This document shows positions 28,079 through 37,182 of a DNA stretch of 64,000 nucleotides, in pieces. The number at the start of each line of letters is the position of its first letter. Within the stretch, counting starts at the first letter, position 1. The stretch is from an uncultured Pseudomonadales bacterium (GTDB taxonomy: Bacteria > Pseudomonadota > Gammaproteobacteria > Pseudomonadales > Azotimanducaceae): NCBI GenBank assembly GCA_951813515.1, contig OX638346.1:3775617-3839616 (forward strand), read 5' to 3'. The notes below the pieces were generated by a model. The model saw only the letters and a list, made by a program, of their open reading frames with translations. It made no database searches and had not been told where the DNA came from. The translations under genes and the position numbers were made by a program.

Positions 28079-31000
28079 ATGATCCGCGTACACGCCTCCA
28101 ACCGCATGGAAACCCTCGCCGAATGGCTGGCGGACGACATGCGCGAACAGCCCGCCGAGGCGCTGGACGCCGAGCGCATTGTCGTGCCGCATCGGTTGCT
28201 GGGCGAGTGGCTTCGGCTGGAGCTGGCCACGCGTCTCGGCATAGCGGCACACCTCAAGGTCGAGTTGCCCGCCGAGTTCGCCTGGTCGGTGATGCGCGAA
28301 GCCGTGCCGAGCCTCCCGGTGGAGTCGGCATTCGAGCCTGGCGCGCTGCGGTGGCGAATATTCGATCTGCTGGGTCGCTGGGCGGGCGACGATGCCGTTA
28401 GCCGCTATCTGGCAGACGGAGACTCCCGGAAACGATTCGAACTCGCGGACAAGCTCGCGCTCGCCTACGACCGTTGCCTGGTGTTTCGGAACGGGCAGTG
28501 GAACGCGGGCGATCCATCGGATTGGCACGTCCGCCTTTGGGACGAACTCGTGCGCGACATGGGTGCGGCAACGCACTGGGTCGATGCGGTAGCCGCATAT
28601 GGTCACGCAATCGAACTGACGAGCAGCCCGGACGGCGCCACTTCGAGACGCCCCAGGGTACGGCTGTTCGGCATCGCCATGCTCTCCCCTTCGTATCTCG
28701 AACTGCTGCGTCGCATCGGTGCCGTCATGGATATCGATCTGTTCCTGCTGAACCCTTCTCGCGATTTCCGCGCACCCGTTGTCCCACCCGCCGATACCGG
28801 GGGCGAGCGAAACGAACTGGTCGCGGTCTGGGGCCGCCTGGCGCGCGACATGCAAACGCTCTTGGCCGAAAGGCTATCGGCGGAGGCGGGCCGACAAAAC
28901 CATTGCGCAGTCTCGGAAACATGCCTTGGGGAAGTGCATCGGGACATCCTCTCGAGCGGGTCGGCAACCGAAGCGCGCACCGCAACCGCAGACTCGGCAA
29001 GCGCGACGCGAATCGGTCGGGACGAAACCGTCCAGATCCATGTCTGTCACTCCGCGACGCGCGAGGTGGAAGTGCTGCACGACCGCCTGCTGGGCCTGTT
29101 CGACACCCATCCGGACATCCAGCCCGCCGATGTCCTCGTGCTCACCCCCGACCTGGACGCCTATGCACCCGTCGTCGAAGCCGTATTCGGGGCGGCGGAC
29201 ACGATTCCGTTCAACATCGGCAGGCAGCGCGCCAGGGTGGGCACGGCCATCAGCGCGTTCCTCGATCTCCTGGCGTTGGCGGGGTCGCGCTACACGGCGA
29301 GCGAATTGCTGGCCCCGCTGCGGGCGGCGTCCGTGCGGCATCGCTTCGGCCTTGACGAAGGCGCCCTCGCCGGCATTCGCGATTGGGTGGGCCGCGCCGG
29401 CATCCGCTGGGGCATGGACGCCGCGCATCGCACCGAGCAAGACGTGTCCGCGCCGGCCCACAACAACTGGCACCACGGCCTGCGGCGACTCCTGCTCGCA
29501 TACGCGATACCGGGCGACGACGCCCTCATCGACGGCATAGTGCCGTGCCCTCTCGACCGGCGCGGCTACCAGTCCGGGGCAGGCGACTACGAACGCCTGG
29601 GATCCTTCGTCCACTACTGCGACCTCGCCCGCGAACTGAATGGCTGGATCGCCGATGAACGTACGCCCGACGACTGGGCGCGACTCTTGCGCGCGGAGGT
29701 TCTCGGGCGCTTCTTCGTTCGCCAACCCTTCGACGCGGAGTCCGCCCGCGAGATCGACGCCCTGGCGCGGCTGATTGACGACTTCGTCAGCGAGTGCGAT
29801 ATCGCGGACGCGGACGTCCCGGTGCCATTCGAGGTCCTGCGCGACGCCCTCGTGAGCCGCGCCGGCGTCGAGGCGCGCGCCGTTCCCCGGCTGGCCGACG
29901 GCGTGACGGTCGCCGGCCTGGCGACGGGACAGGTGTTCCCCGCCAAGGTGGTCTGCCTCCTCGGCATGAACGATGGCGCATTCCCGCGCAGGCCGCCAGC
30001 AACATCATTCGAATTCATGGATGGCCTTTTCGGCGACGACGCGCGACAACTCGGCGACCGCGATCTGCGCGATGAAGACCGGTTCGCTTTCCTCGAGGCG
30101 CTGCTCTCGGCACGACGGTGTTTTCTCGTGAGCTACACCGGCCGGGACCTGATGGAGGACAAGCCGATTCCGCCTTCCGTGGTGGTGAGCGAACTGATCG
30201 ACTACCTGAGCCGACGCTTCCAGGCGGAGGACGGTTGGGAGACGCGCCACCCGCTGCAGCCTTTCAGCCGCCGTTACTTCGCGCCGTCGGAGCCGAACCT
30301 GTTCAGCTACTCGCAGGCGATGGCGAATGCCGCCCGGGCCGTCGAACACATTCCAGCACCGCCCGCGCGTTTCGTAGGCAAACTGGCTCCGGCGACAGAA
30401 CGCCTCGCGGCACCAGGCGGCGAGATCCCGCTCGAAGAACTCATCCGCTTCTCCGCCAGCCCCGCGAAGTACTTCCTGCGCAACCGTCTCGGCCTGTATC
30501 TCGATGTATACGACGACGAGATCAGCGACGACGAGCCGTTCGAGTTGAACAGCCTCGAATCATGGCAACTGAAGACCGACCTGTTCCAACGACAACAGAA
30601 CGCGGCGACCGGCAGCCACCCGCTGCTAGCCGCCACCGGCCAGCTTCCTCCGGACAACCTGGGCCGAATCCAGTATGGCGAGACGGCGAAGGAAGTCGCT
30701 GCTCTCGCCACCGCGTTGGAGCCCTACAAGGAGCATTGCGAGGAAGTCGCGGTGGACATCGCGGTCGATGGCTTCCGCATCGTCGGCACGGTCGGGCAGT
30801 TCCACCAGGACAGGACCGAATTCCTGTGGTGGCGCATCGGCGGCATCCGCCCAAAGGACATGGTGGAAGTCTGGCTGCGCCTGCTGGCGTCGACCTGCGT
30901 CGTCGAGCGACCTGTCACCGCATACCTGCTCGGCACCAAGGCGAACGCGCCGACCATCGTGCGGGGTCCCGATCCAGCCGACGCGCGTTCGCATCTGAAT

Positions 31001-31231
31001 CGCTGGCTCGAGGCGTGGACGGATGGGCAGAACGAACCCCTGCCGTTCTTCCCGGAAACCTCCTGGACGTGGGTGACGAGTCCTTCGAGAGCGGAAGCCG
31101 TTTGGCGGGGTGACTATGGCGAAGGCAACGACGACTATCACCGCGTGGTCTTCTCCGAAGCCCCCTTGACCGAAGCGTTCCGCGCACTGGCGCAGAGGCT
31201 GCTTGAGCCGCTGGAAGAGGCCATGCAATGA
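28079..31231 (+). CDS. recC: RecBCD exonuclease V gamma subunit RecC
   Basis: RecC holds the split DNA in the RecBCD helicase-nuclease and recognises Chi. The 1050-residue protein begins MIRVHASNRMETLAEWLA, as in the family, and contains the dead-helicase segments DVLVLTPDLDAYAPVV, PFNIGRQRA and VVCLLGMNDGAFPRR. The C-terminal region (from about 780, EELIRFSASPAKYFLRNRL) is the inactive nuclease-like part. It overlaps recB by four bases (ATGA). A TACAAT at 28017 may be a promoter -10 box but lacks a well-placed partner. Confidence 0.96.
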   Translation: MIRVHASNRMETLAEWLADDMREQPAEALDAERIVVPHRLLGEWLRLELATRLGIAAHLKVELPAEFAWSVMREAVPSLPVESAFEPGALRWRIFDLLGRWAGDDAVSRYLADGDSRKRFELADKLALAYDRCLVFRNGQWNAGDPSDWHVRLWDELVRDMGAATHWVDAVAAYGHAIELTSSPDGATSRRPRVRLFGIAMLSPSYLELLRRIGAVMDIDLFLLNPSRDFRAPVVPPADTGGERNELVAVWGRLARDMQTLLAERLSAEAGRQNHCAVSETCLGEVHRDILSSGSATEARTATADSASATRIGRDETVQIHVCHSATREVEVLHDRLLGLFDTHPDIQPADVLVLTPDLDAYAPVVEAVFGAADTIPFNIGRQRARVGTAISAFLDLLALAGSRYTASELLAPLRAASVRHRFGLDEGALAGIRDWVGRAGIRWGMDAAHRTEQDVSAPAHNNWHHGLRRLLLAYAIPGDDALIDGIVPCPLDRRGYQSGAGDYERLGSFVHYCDLARELNGWIADERTPDDWARLLRAEVLGRFFVRQPFDAESAREIDALARLIDDFVSECDIADADVPVPFEVLRDALVSRAGVEARAVPRLADGVTVAGLATGQVFPAKVVCLLGMNDGAFPRRPPATSFEFMDGLFGDDARQLGDRDLRDEDRFAFLEALLSARRCFLVSYTGRDLMEDKPIPPSVVVSELIDYLSRRFQAEDGWETRHPLQPFSRRYFAPSEPNLFSYSQAMANAARAVEHIPAPPARFVGKLAPATERLAAPGGEIPLEELIRFSASPAKYFLRNRLGLYLDVYDDEISDDEPFELNSLESWQLKTDLFQRQQNAATGSHPLLAATGQLPPDNLGRIQYGETAKEVAALATALEPYKEHCEEVAVDIAVDGFRIVGTVGQFHQDRTEFLWWRIGGIRPKDMVEVWLRLLASTCVVERPVTAYLLGTKANAPTIVRGPDPADARSHLNRWLEAWTDGQNEPLPFFPETSWTWVTSPSRAEAVWRGDYGEGNDDYHRVVFSEAPLTEAFRALAQRLLEPLEEAMQ

Positions 31232-34200
31232 GGGCTACGGTGAGAACGCGGCCGCTCGACGTGCCGCTCGACGGCGACCTGCTCGTCGAGGCGAGCGCCG
31301 GCACCGGCAAGACCTACGCGCTGACCACCCTGGTCGCGCGACTGATCGTGGAATCCGGGTGGCGTATCGACGACCTCTTGATCGTCACCTTCACCGTCGC
31401 CGCGACCGGTGAATTGCGCACGCGCGTTCGGAACACCTTGCGCGACGCGCTCGAAGTCGCTCGCGGCCAGGACGAAGGCGATCCGCTTGCGGGGGTCCTG
31501 GTGCGTCGCTGGCGCGCCGAGCGAATCGGGCGGAACGAGATCGAATCAAGGCTCGCCTGTGCCATTCGCGACTTCGACCGTGCGAATGTCATGACCATCC
31601 ACGGCTTCTGCCAGCGCGTATTGGCGCAGTTCGCCTTCGACGCTCACATTCCGTTCGGTTTCGGGGTCAGCGGCGACGACAGGGCCGATATCGCCGCGGC
31701 CACGCGGGACTTCTGGCGGCAGCACATCGCCCCCGAACCCATTCCGCTTTTGGAGGTCGCGAAGTCCGATAGATTCAGCCTGGATGCGCTCAGCGAGTGG
31801 GTCGGCGCGCATCACGCCAAGCCGAGCGTGATTCGTGGCGCTGCGGACTTCGCCGATGGATATGCCAAAGCCGACGCCGCGCGCCTGAAGGCATTCCAGG
31901 AAGCGCGAAAGGCCTGGGACGACCCGGAGCAACGGGAGCGTTTCCTTGACGCCTTGGAAACACTGAGGTGGAACCAGAATCAGAACGCGGATCGCCTGGA
32001 GGAGGTTCTGGCCGCGTTCAACGCGAACGACCCCGACCTGCTCCCACTCCAGAATGCCGGCTATTTCGGCCGGCAAGCGCTCGCCGGCAAACTGAGGAAG
32101 AGACCACCGCAGGAATTGCCAGCCATCTCCCTCTACGATCACTTCGACGCATTGGGCGGCAACTCCGAGAAGATGCGCGAGCTGTGGTTGCCCGACCGTC
32201 GGCAGCGCCTTCTCGAAGACGCGAGAAAGTCGCTGCGGCACGACACCTGGAAGCATCGCCGCCTGAGCTTCAACGCCCTGCTCACGGAACTCCATCATGC
32301 GCTCGCTGGAGCACCGGGTGCGGCGCTGTCCGAACGCATCCGCGCGCGCTACCCCGTGGCCCTGATAGACGAGTTCCAGGATACGGACCGCTTGCAGGCC
32401 GGGATCTTCGAGAAGATCTACCCGCCAGGCGACACACATGCCGCTGCGGCGTTCCCGAAAGGCGGTCTCATGATCGTCGGCGATCCCAAGCAGTCCATCT
32501 ACCGCTTCCGGGGTGCGGATGTCTTCGCCTACCTGAAAGCGACGGCCCACAGGCGCGACATGCGCAAGCTCTCGCTCAAGCGCAACTACCGATCAAGCCC
32601 CATGCTCGTCGAGGCCGTCAACGCCGTGTTCAAACGCGGCAATCCCTTCCTGCGCCCGGAACAGATCCGGTTCGAAGAAGTGCAAGCCGCCACCCGCCGC
32701 TCCGATGGCTTGCGGACGCGGGGCCAGGCGGTGGACGCCAAGCCCTTCCAGTTGCGGCTCTTCCCGGGCACGGCAGACGGCAGACCGTGGAACAAGGGCG
32801 ACATGACCGAGATGGCCGCCGATCACGCCGCCGACGAAATCGCCCAGTTGCTGGCACTGGCGCGGGACGGCAAAGCCACCATTACGTCGAACGGAAGGCC
32901 GCAAATCCTCGTCGGCGGCGATATCGCCGTCCTCGTTCGCACCGGCGAACAGGGCCGCACCATCGCGGGCAAGCTGCGGGAACGCGGCGTTCGAAGCGTC
33001 GAGATGGGGATAGACAGCGTGTTCGAGACGCTCGAAGCCGTTCAGCTAAAGCACCTCCTGCGCGCGCTGGCGGCCGATCCGGCCGAATACAACTTTGCAT
33101 CGCTGTTGCGCGGCGCGCTTGCGACCGATTTGTTCGGCCTCGCCATGTCCGATCTCGCGCAGCTCCAGGACGACGACGATACCTGGGCCCGCTGGACCAT
33201 GTGGGCGCAAGACTCCCGCAGGACATGGAGCGAACGGGGCGTCGCGACCCTCATCCGAAAGCTGCTCTTCGCCAGGGACACGAATTGCGCCGCCCACCTG
33301 CTCGAATATCCCAACGGCGCGCGCCGCCTGACAAACGTGCTGCATCTCACCGAGTTGATGCAGGAGGCCGAGGCCGACGCACGGCTATCGCCGCAAGGGC
33401 TCGTCGAATGGCTCGCCCGCGCGTCAGCGCACCCGGACGCCAGCGACGAAGGCGCGCAGCTTCGCCTGGAAAGCGATGAGCAACTGGTGAAGATCGTCAC
33501 GATCCACCGCAGTAAAGGACTGGAGTTTCCCGTGGTGTTCTGTCCGTTCGCCTGGGACGGACGCTGGAAACCGCGTACCGCCAAGACCGCCGAGTATCAC
33601 GAGGAGGATGGCGATGTGGCGGTGCTCGATCTCAATCCATCGGAAGGTGCGGTCGCGAAGGAATGGATCGAGGCGCGGGCCGACGAGCTACGTCTGCTGT
33701 ACGTGGCGCTGACGCGGGCGAAGTACCGTTGCGTTGTAACGTGGGCTCGGGTGAGATACGGCGAGAATTCACCGCTCGCGTGGCTCATTCATCGTCCCGA
33801 GCTGCTGGCCGAAAGCACGCTCGAAGAGCAACTGGACGCCAACGCCGCCCATGTCAGGTTGCTGAACGGCACGGCATGGCTCAGGGAGGTCGAGCGGTTC
33901 GCGAACGGAGCGTCCGAAGCTATCACCACAACCGTGTTGGACGGCGCGGCTGCGGTGCCCCGGCGTGTCGACGAGAATCTGGAGCTTCCCGGACTCGAGC
34001 ACCTCGCCGCCCGGAACCTCGACCGTGAGCTTCAGCGCATCCGCCAGCGGACCAGTTTCTCTGCTCTCACTTCCGACATGGGCGCCGCCATGACCGCGGC
34101 GGAACACGAGGACGTCGACCAGCCGGATCACGATCAGGAACTGACCGTCACCGATGACGCTGACTCTATCGCGCCCGAAGCCGAGCCCGCACCTCATACG

Positions 34201-34923
34201 GAAGACCGGCTCGACGTGTTCACGTTCCCGAGCGGCTTCCGCCCGGGCAATTGCCTGCATGAGATATTCGAAAGGAACGTCGAACCGGCGGCAGATCTCG
34301 ATCAAATCTGTCGGGACGTGCTCGCGAAATACCGCATCGACGCCAAGTGGGCGCCGGTCGCGCGAACGATGGTAGAGAACACCCTCAACACACCCCTCGA
34401 GAGTCCGCTTGACGGGAGCGTCTTCCGTCTCGCCGAAGTGGAACGGCCAATCTCGGAAATGGAATTCCACCTACCGCTCGCCGGCATGGATCGCGCGAGC
34501 CTCGCCCGTTGCTTCGCCGCGCACGGCTACAGCCACGGAATCCCCGACAGCGCAAGCGAGATCGACGGCTTCCTGCACGGATTCATCGACGTCGTGGCCC
34601 AGCACGGTGAGCGCTGGTACGTGATGGACTACAAGTCGAACTGGCTCGGCGACAACATTCACGCCTATTCCGAGCAGGCGCTGCGGGACGCCATCGGCGC
34701 GCATGGCTATGCGGCGCAGTACCTGTTCTACCTCACTGCCTTGCACCGCTTTCTGCGGTTGCGACTGCCGGACTACGACTACGAACGCCACATCGGCGGC
34801 GTGTTCTACCTTTTCCTGCGCGGCATGTCCCCGGACATGCCCGGCCGGGGTGTCTATCGCGACGCGCCGACGCGGGCCTGCATAGAGGCGATCGATGCAT
34901 GTTTCGCAGGCTTGGCACGATAA
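31228..34923 (+). CDS. recB: RecBCD exonuclease V beta subunit RecB
   Basis: RecB is the 3'-5' helicase and the only nuclease of RecBCD. The 1231-residue protein has Walker A ASAGTGKTYAL (22-32), TIHGFCQRVLAQFAFD, Walker B ALIDEFQDTD, GDPKQSIYRFRGADVF and TIHRSKGLEFPVVF. The C-terminal nuclease domain has the active-site DYKSNWLG at about 1134. All expected parts are present. In relatives recD follows directly; here recD is about 9 kb away beyond an island. Confidence 0.97.
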   Translation: MRATVRTRPLDVPLDGDLLVEASAGTGKTYALTTLVARLIVESGWRIDDLLIVTFTVAATGELRTRVRNTLRDALEVARGQDEGDPLAGVLVRRWRAERIGRNEIESRLACAIRDFDRANVMTIHGFCQRVLAQFAFDAHIPFGFGVSGDDRADIAAATRDFWRQHIAPEPIPLLEVAKSDRFSLDALSEWVGAHHAKPSVIRGAADFADGYAKADAARLKAFQEARKAWDDPEQRERFLDALETLRWNQNQNADRLEEVLAAFNANDPDLLPLQNAGYFGRQALAGKLRKRPPQELPAISLYDHFDALGGNSEKMRELWLPDRRQRLLEDARKSLRHDTWKHRRLSFNALLTELHHALAGAPGAALSERIRARYPVALIDEFQDTDRLQAGIFEKIYPPGDTHAAAAFPKGGLMIVGDPKQSIYRFRGADVFAYLKATAHRRDMRKLSLKRNYRSSPMLVEAVNAVFKRGNPFLRPEQIRFEEVQAATRRSDGLRTRGQAVDAKPFQLRLFPGTADGRPWNKGDMTEMAADHAADEIAQLLALARDGKATITSNGRPQILVGGDIAVLVRTGEQGRTIAGKLRERGVRSVEMGIDSVFETLEAVQLKHLLRALAADPAEYNFASLLRGALATDLFGLAMSDLAQLQDDDDTWARWTMWAQDSRRTWSERGVATLIRKLLFARDTNCAAHLLEYPNGARRLTNVLHLTELMQEAEADARLSPQGLVEWLARASAHPDASDEGAQLRLESDEQLVKIVTIHRSKGLEFPVVFCPFAWDGRWKPRTAKTAEYHEEDGDVAVLDLNPSEGAVAKEWIEARADELRLLYVALTRAKYRCVVTWARVRYGENSPLAWLIHRPELLAESTLEEQLDANAAHVRLLNGTAWLREVERFANGASEAITTTVLDGAAAVPRRVDENLELPGLEHLAARNLDRELQRIRQRTSFSALTSDMGAAMTAAEHEDVDQPDHDQELTVTDDADSIAPEAEPAPHTEDRLDVFTFPSGFRPGNCLHEIFERNVEPAADLDQICRDVLAKYRIDAKWAPVARTMVENTLNTPLESPLDGSVFRLAEVERPISEMEFHLPLAGMDRASLARCFAAHGYSHGIPDSASEIDGFLHGFIDVVAQHGERWYVMDYKSNWLGDNIHAYSEQALRDAIGAHGYAAQYLFYLTALHRFLRLRLPDYDYERHIGGVFYLFLRGMSPDMPGRGVYRDAPTRACIEAIDACFAGLAR

Positions 34924-35407
34924 ACCAATCTTGCTCACGGAAGCGACTGACGATCTCCCTTTCGACGACTTTCAACTGGTCGATCTTGCCGGGATCCTGG
35001 CCGTGGTGGGACAGGTTGTGCTGGTTCGCCGGACGCCCGCCACCTTGGGCACGGTCTGGTGGTCCTGGATCATCACGCTGACCAATCGGGACGAATCCGT
35101 GGCGAGGATCAGCGGAATCAGGTCCAACAGGAGTTGACCCGCCCGACCAGGTCGGCATGGTCGGCGATGTCCGTCGGCGGCGTCGCACCAGACCACCGGT
35201 TTGGCTACCGTCGTCCACGCCTGCACCTGGACGAGGTCTCGTTCCGGGACCCACCCGGCTTCGAAGTAGGCATCGAGAACTCGTTAGTCGGTGGAACTCG
35301 ACCGGGTGCGGAGCGACGCGGTCTAGGGTAACGTCATTAATTCGGTGTCTACGCACTTGCATGCTGAGTTTGTACGCCGAACTGCTTATATCCGATGGAG
35401 ACACCTA
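34924..35407. other. Gene-free junction between recB and the esterase island
   Basis: I see no gene with recognisable homology in these 484 bases. Open frames exist on both strands (to about 80 residues), but their translations look like random high-GC frames. Composition changes near 35330, from high GC to more AT-rich sequence containing TTAATTCGGTG, which I take as the left edge of the island. The last 35 or so bases before the ATG at 35408 resemble those before the second esterase. Confidence 0.5.
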
Positions 35408-36274
35408 ATGCTCGTTTTGGAACAGATGGACACGCAACTCGTACCGAGTCCTGCACAATACGATGTGCTATTGCCACCCAGCTATGACTCGAGTGACAAG
35501 ACTTATCCCCTGCTCTACTGGTTGCACGGCGGTGATGGTGGTGACGGATTCCTCGAACGTAACGTTCAGCAACTAATGTCAGCGTGGTCCGAGGGCATCT
35601 TATCCGAGGTGGTTGTCGTCACGCCGCATACGGGCGTGTTCCCCAACAACTACCTGGATTTCCCGGACGGCACCCGACAGTGGGAATCCTGGATCAAGGG
35701 TGAACTCCTCGATCACCTGCGCACGAAGTACCGTATCGCACAGGACAGAAGCGGCACATTCATCGGCGGCATATCCATGGGAGGCCTGGGCAGCCTGAAG
35801 ATAGGGCTGAAACAGCCTGATACCTTTGCCGCTATCATCGCGTTTGAACCGCAGCTTGCCCCCACTTTCGAAAAGTCAGACGGCTACCCCAAATTTTACA
35901 CACAAGAATTCCATGACAAGCACAATCCTGCCAGCATTGTCCGAGACAATCCTGACACGATCAGGAATTCAGGAATAAGGATCTACTTTGAGTGCGGTTC
36001 AAAAGACGAACTTGGGTTTTTTACAGGTGCAAACCTCCTACACAACACCCTGTTCGAAAACAAGATCCACCACGAGTACAAATATGTAGACGGAGGCGGA
36101 CACGCGGACGAATCCTTTGACTGGCGAATGCCTGATGGCCTGGCCTTTCTAGAACGAGTCATCAATCCACCAGAGAAAGTCTCCAGACTCCGTAATCCTG
36201 AGGACGGCAAGAAACTAAGGGACAATCGGACACAATTTATAAAGGACCGTTGGAATCTTGTATTGAATTCATGA
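35408..36274 (+). CDS. Putative esterase (alpha/beta hydrolase, esterase D/Fes-like fold), copy 1
   Basis: The 288-residue protein starts at the ATG at 35408 after TCCGATGGAG, a good ribosome binding site shared with copy 2; a start at 35345 would add 21 unlikely residues. It has the oxyanion motif HGG (40-42), nucleophile GISMGG (Ser123), and likely Asp200 and His232 completing the triad. The fold is that of the PF00756 putative esterase family, which includes S-formylglutathione hydrolase, antigen 85 and siderophore esterases such as Fes and IroE. No signal peptide is visible, so it acts in the cytoplasm. The neighbouring TonB receptor and FecIR genes make hydrolysis of an imported ester a reasonable guess. 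Confidence 0.8.
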   Translation: MLVLEQMDTQLVPSPAQYDVLLPPSYDSSDKTYPLLYWLHGGDGGDGFLERNVQQLMSAWSEGILSEVVVVTPHTGVFPNNYLDFPDGTRQWESWIKGELLDHLRTKYRIAQDRSGTFIGGISMGGLGSLKIGLKQPDTFAAIIAFEPQLAPTFEKSDGYPKFYTQEFHDKHNPASIVRDNPDTIRNSGIRIYFECGSKDELGFFTGANLLHNTLFENKIHHEYKYVDGGGHADESFDWRMPDGLAFLERVINPPEKVSRLRNPEDGKKLRDNRTQFIKDRWNLVLNS

Positions 36275-36309
36275 TGTGCCGAATCGTTTAGGTCCGATGG
36301 AGTTACATA

Positions 36310-37062
36310 ATGCCCGTTTTGGAACAGATGCAGGCGGAACTCGTACCGAGTCCTGCGCAATACGACGTGTTGTTGCCGCCCACCTATGGCTCGGGTGATA
36401 AGACCTATCCCCTGCTTTTCTGGCTGCATGGCGGTGGCGGGCCCGACGGTTTCCTGCAACGCCAGGCTCCGCGATTGACGTCAATGTGGTCGCAAGGGAC
36501 GTTGTCCCAGATGGTGGTCGTCACGCCGCATTCGGGAAAATTCCCCAACAATTACCTGGATTTTCCGGATGGCTCCCGGCACTGGGAGTCTTGGATCGCA
36601 GGTGAACTCCTGGATCACCTGCGCACGAAGTACCGTATCGCACAAGATAGAAGTGGAACCTTCATCGGTGGCGTGTCGATGGGTGGCCTCGGCAGCCTGA
36701 TGATAGGCCTGAAACACCTTGACACCTTTGCCGCTATCATCGCGTTCGAACCGCAGCTTTCGCCGTCCTTCAACAAACCGGAATACTCCCCTGCATTCTA
36801 CGACCAGGCATTTCACGACAAGAATCAACCCGCCAACATCGTACGGGACAGCGTAGACGCGATTCGGAATTCAGGCATAGAGATTTACTTCGACATCGGG
36901 TCGGAAGACGCACATGAATTCTTCCATGGAACGAACCTACTGCATAATACGTTATTCGCTAACAACGTCCGCCACGAGTACAAATATGTGAGCCGTGCCT
37001 ACCACCTCGGCGAATCCTTCGAGTGGCGAATACCCGACGGCATGGCTTCCTGGAACGAGTAA
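36310..37062 (+). CDS. Putative esterase copy 2, frameshifted at the C-terminus
   Basis: The 250-residue product is closely similar to the preceding gene, with HGG (40-42), nucleophile GVSMGG (Ser123), Asp200 and His232 all kept. It stops at 37062 just after PDGMASWNE. In copy 1 the same place reads PDGLAFLERVINPP. Shifting frame near 37046 in copy 2 gives FLERVINPPGDPIGV and runs to a TAG at 37179-37181, ending in ERWNLIGINIP, the counterpart of copy 1's DRWNLVLNS. So one base was lost and about 45 residues are missing. The catalytic residues remain, so activity may survive. Confidence 0.8.
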   Translation: MPVLEQMQAELVPSPAQYDVLLPPTYGSGDKTYPLLFWLHGGGGPDGFLQRQAPRLTSMWSQGTLSQMVVVTPHSGKFPNNYLDFPDGSRHWESWIAGELLDHLRTKYRIAQDRSGTFIGGVSMGGLGSLMIGLKHLDTFAAIIAFEPQLSPSFNKPEYSPAFYDQAFHDKNQPANIVRDSVDAIRNSGIEIYFDIGSEDAHEFFHGTNLLHNTLFANNVRHEYKYVSRAYHLGESFEWRIPDGMASWNE

Positions 37063-37182
37063 TCAATCCGCCGGGAGACCCGATTGGCGTCGAGTACAGC
37101 AAGCGCATAAGGGAGCAAAAGACAAAAAGAAAAGAGTTCCTCAGGGAGCGCTGGAACCTAATAGGAATAAACATTCCATAGA

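Larger units (their letters stand above)
35370..37181 (+). repeat. Tandem duplication of leader plus esterase gene
   Basis: Two direct units of about 900 bases each hold an esterase gene and a short leader. Both leaders contain TCCGATGGAG followed within nine bases by the ATG. The coding parts stay similar along their whole length, including the identical GELLDHLRTKYRIAQDRSGT. The second unit has lost one base near 37046, which ends its frame early. Confidence 0.8.

Noticed and set aside
34972..35226. Minus-strand 84-codon frame as a transposase remnant
   Set aside because: I could not match it to any transposase family; the region is reported as gene-free.
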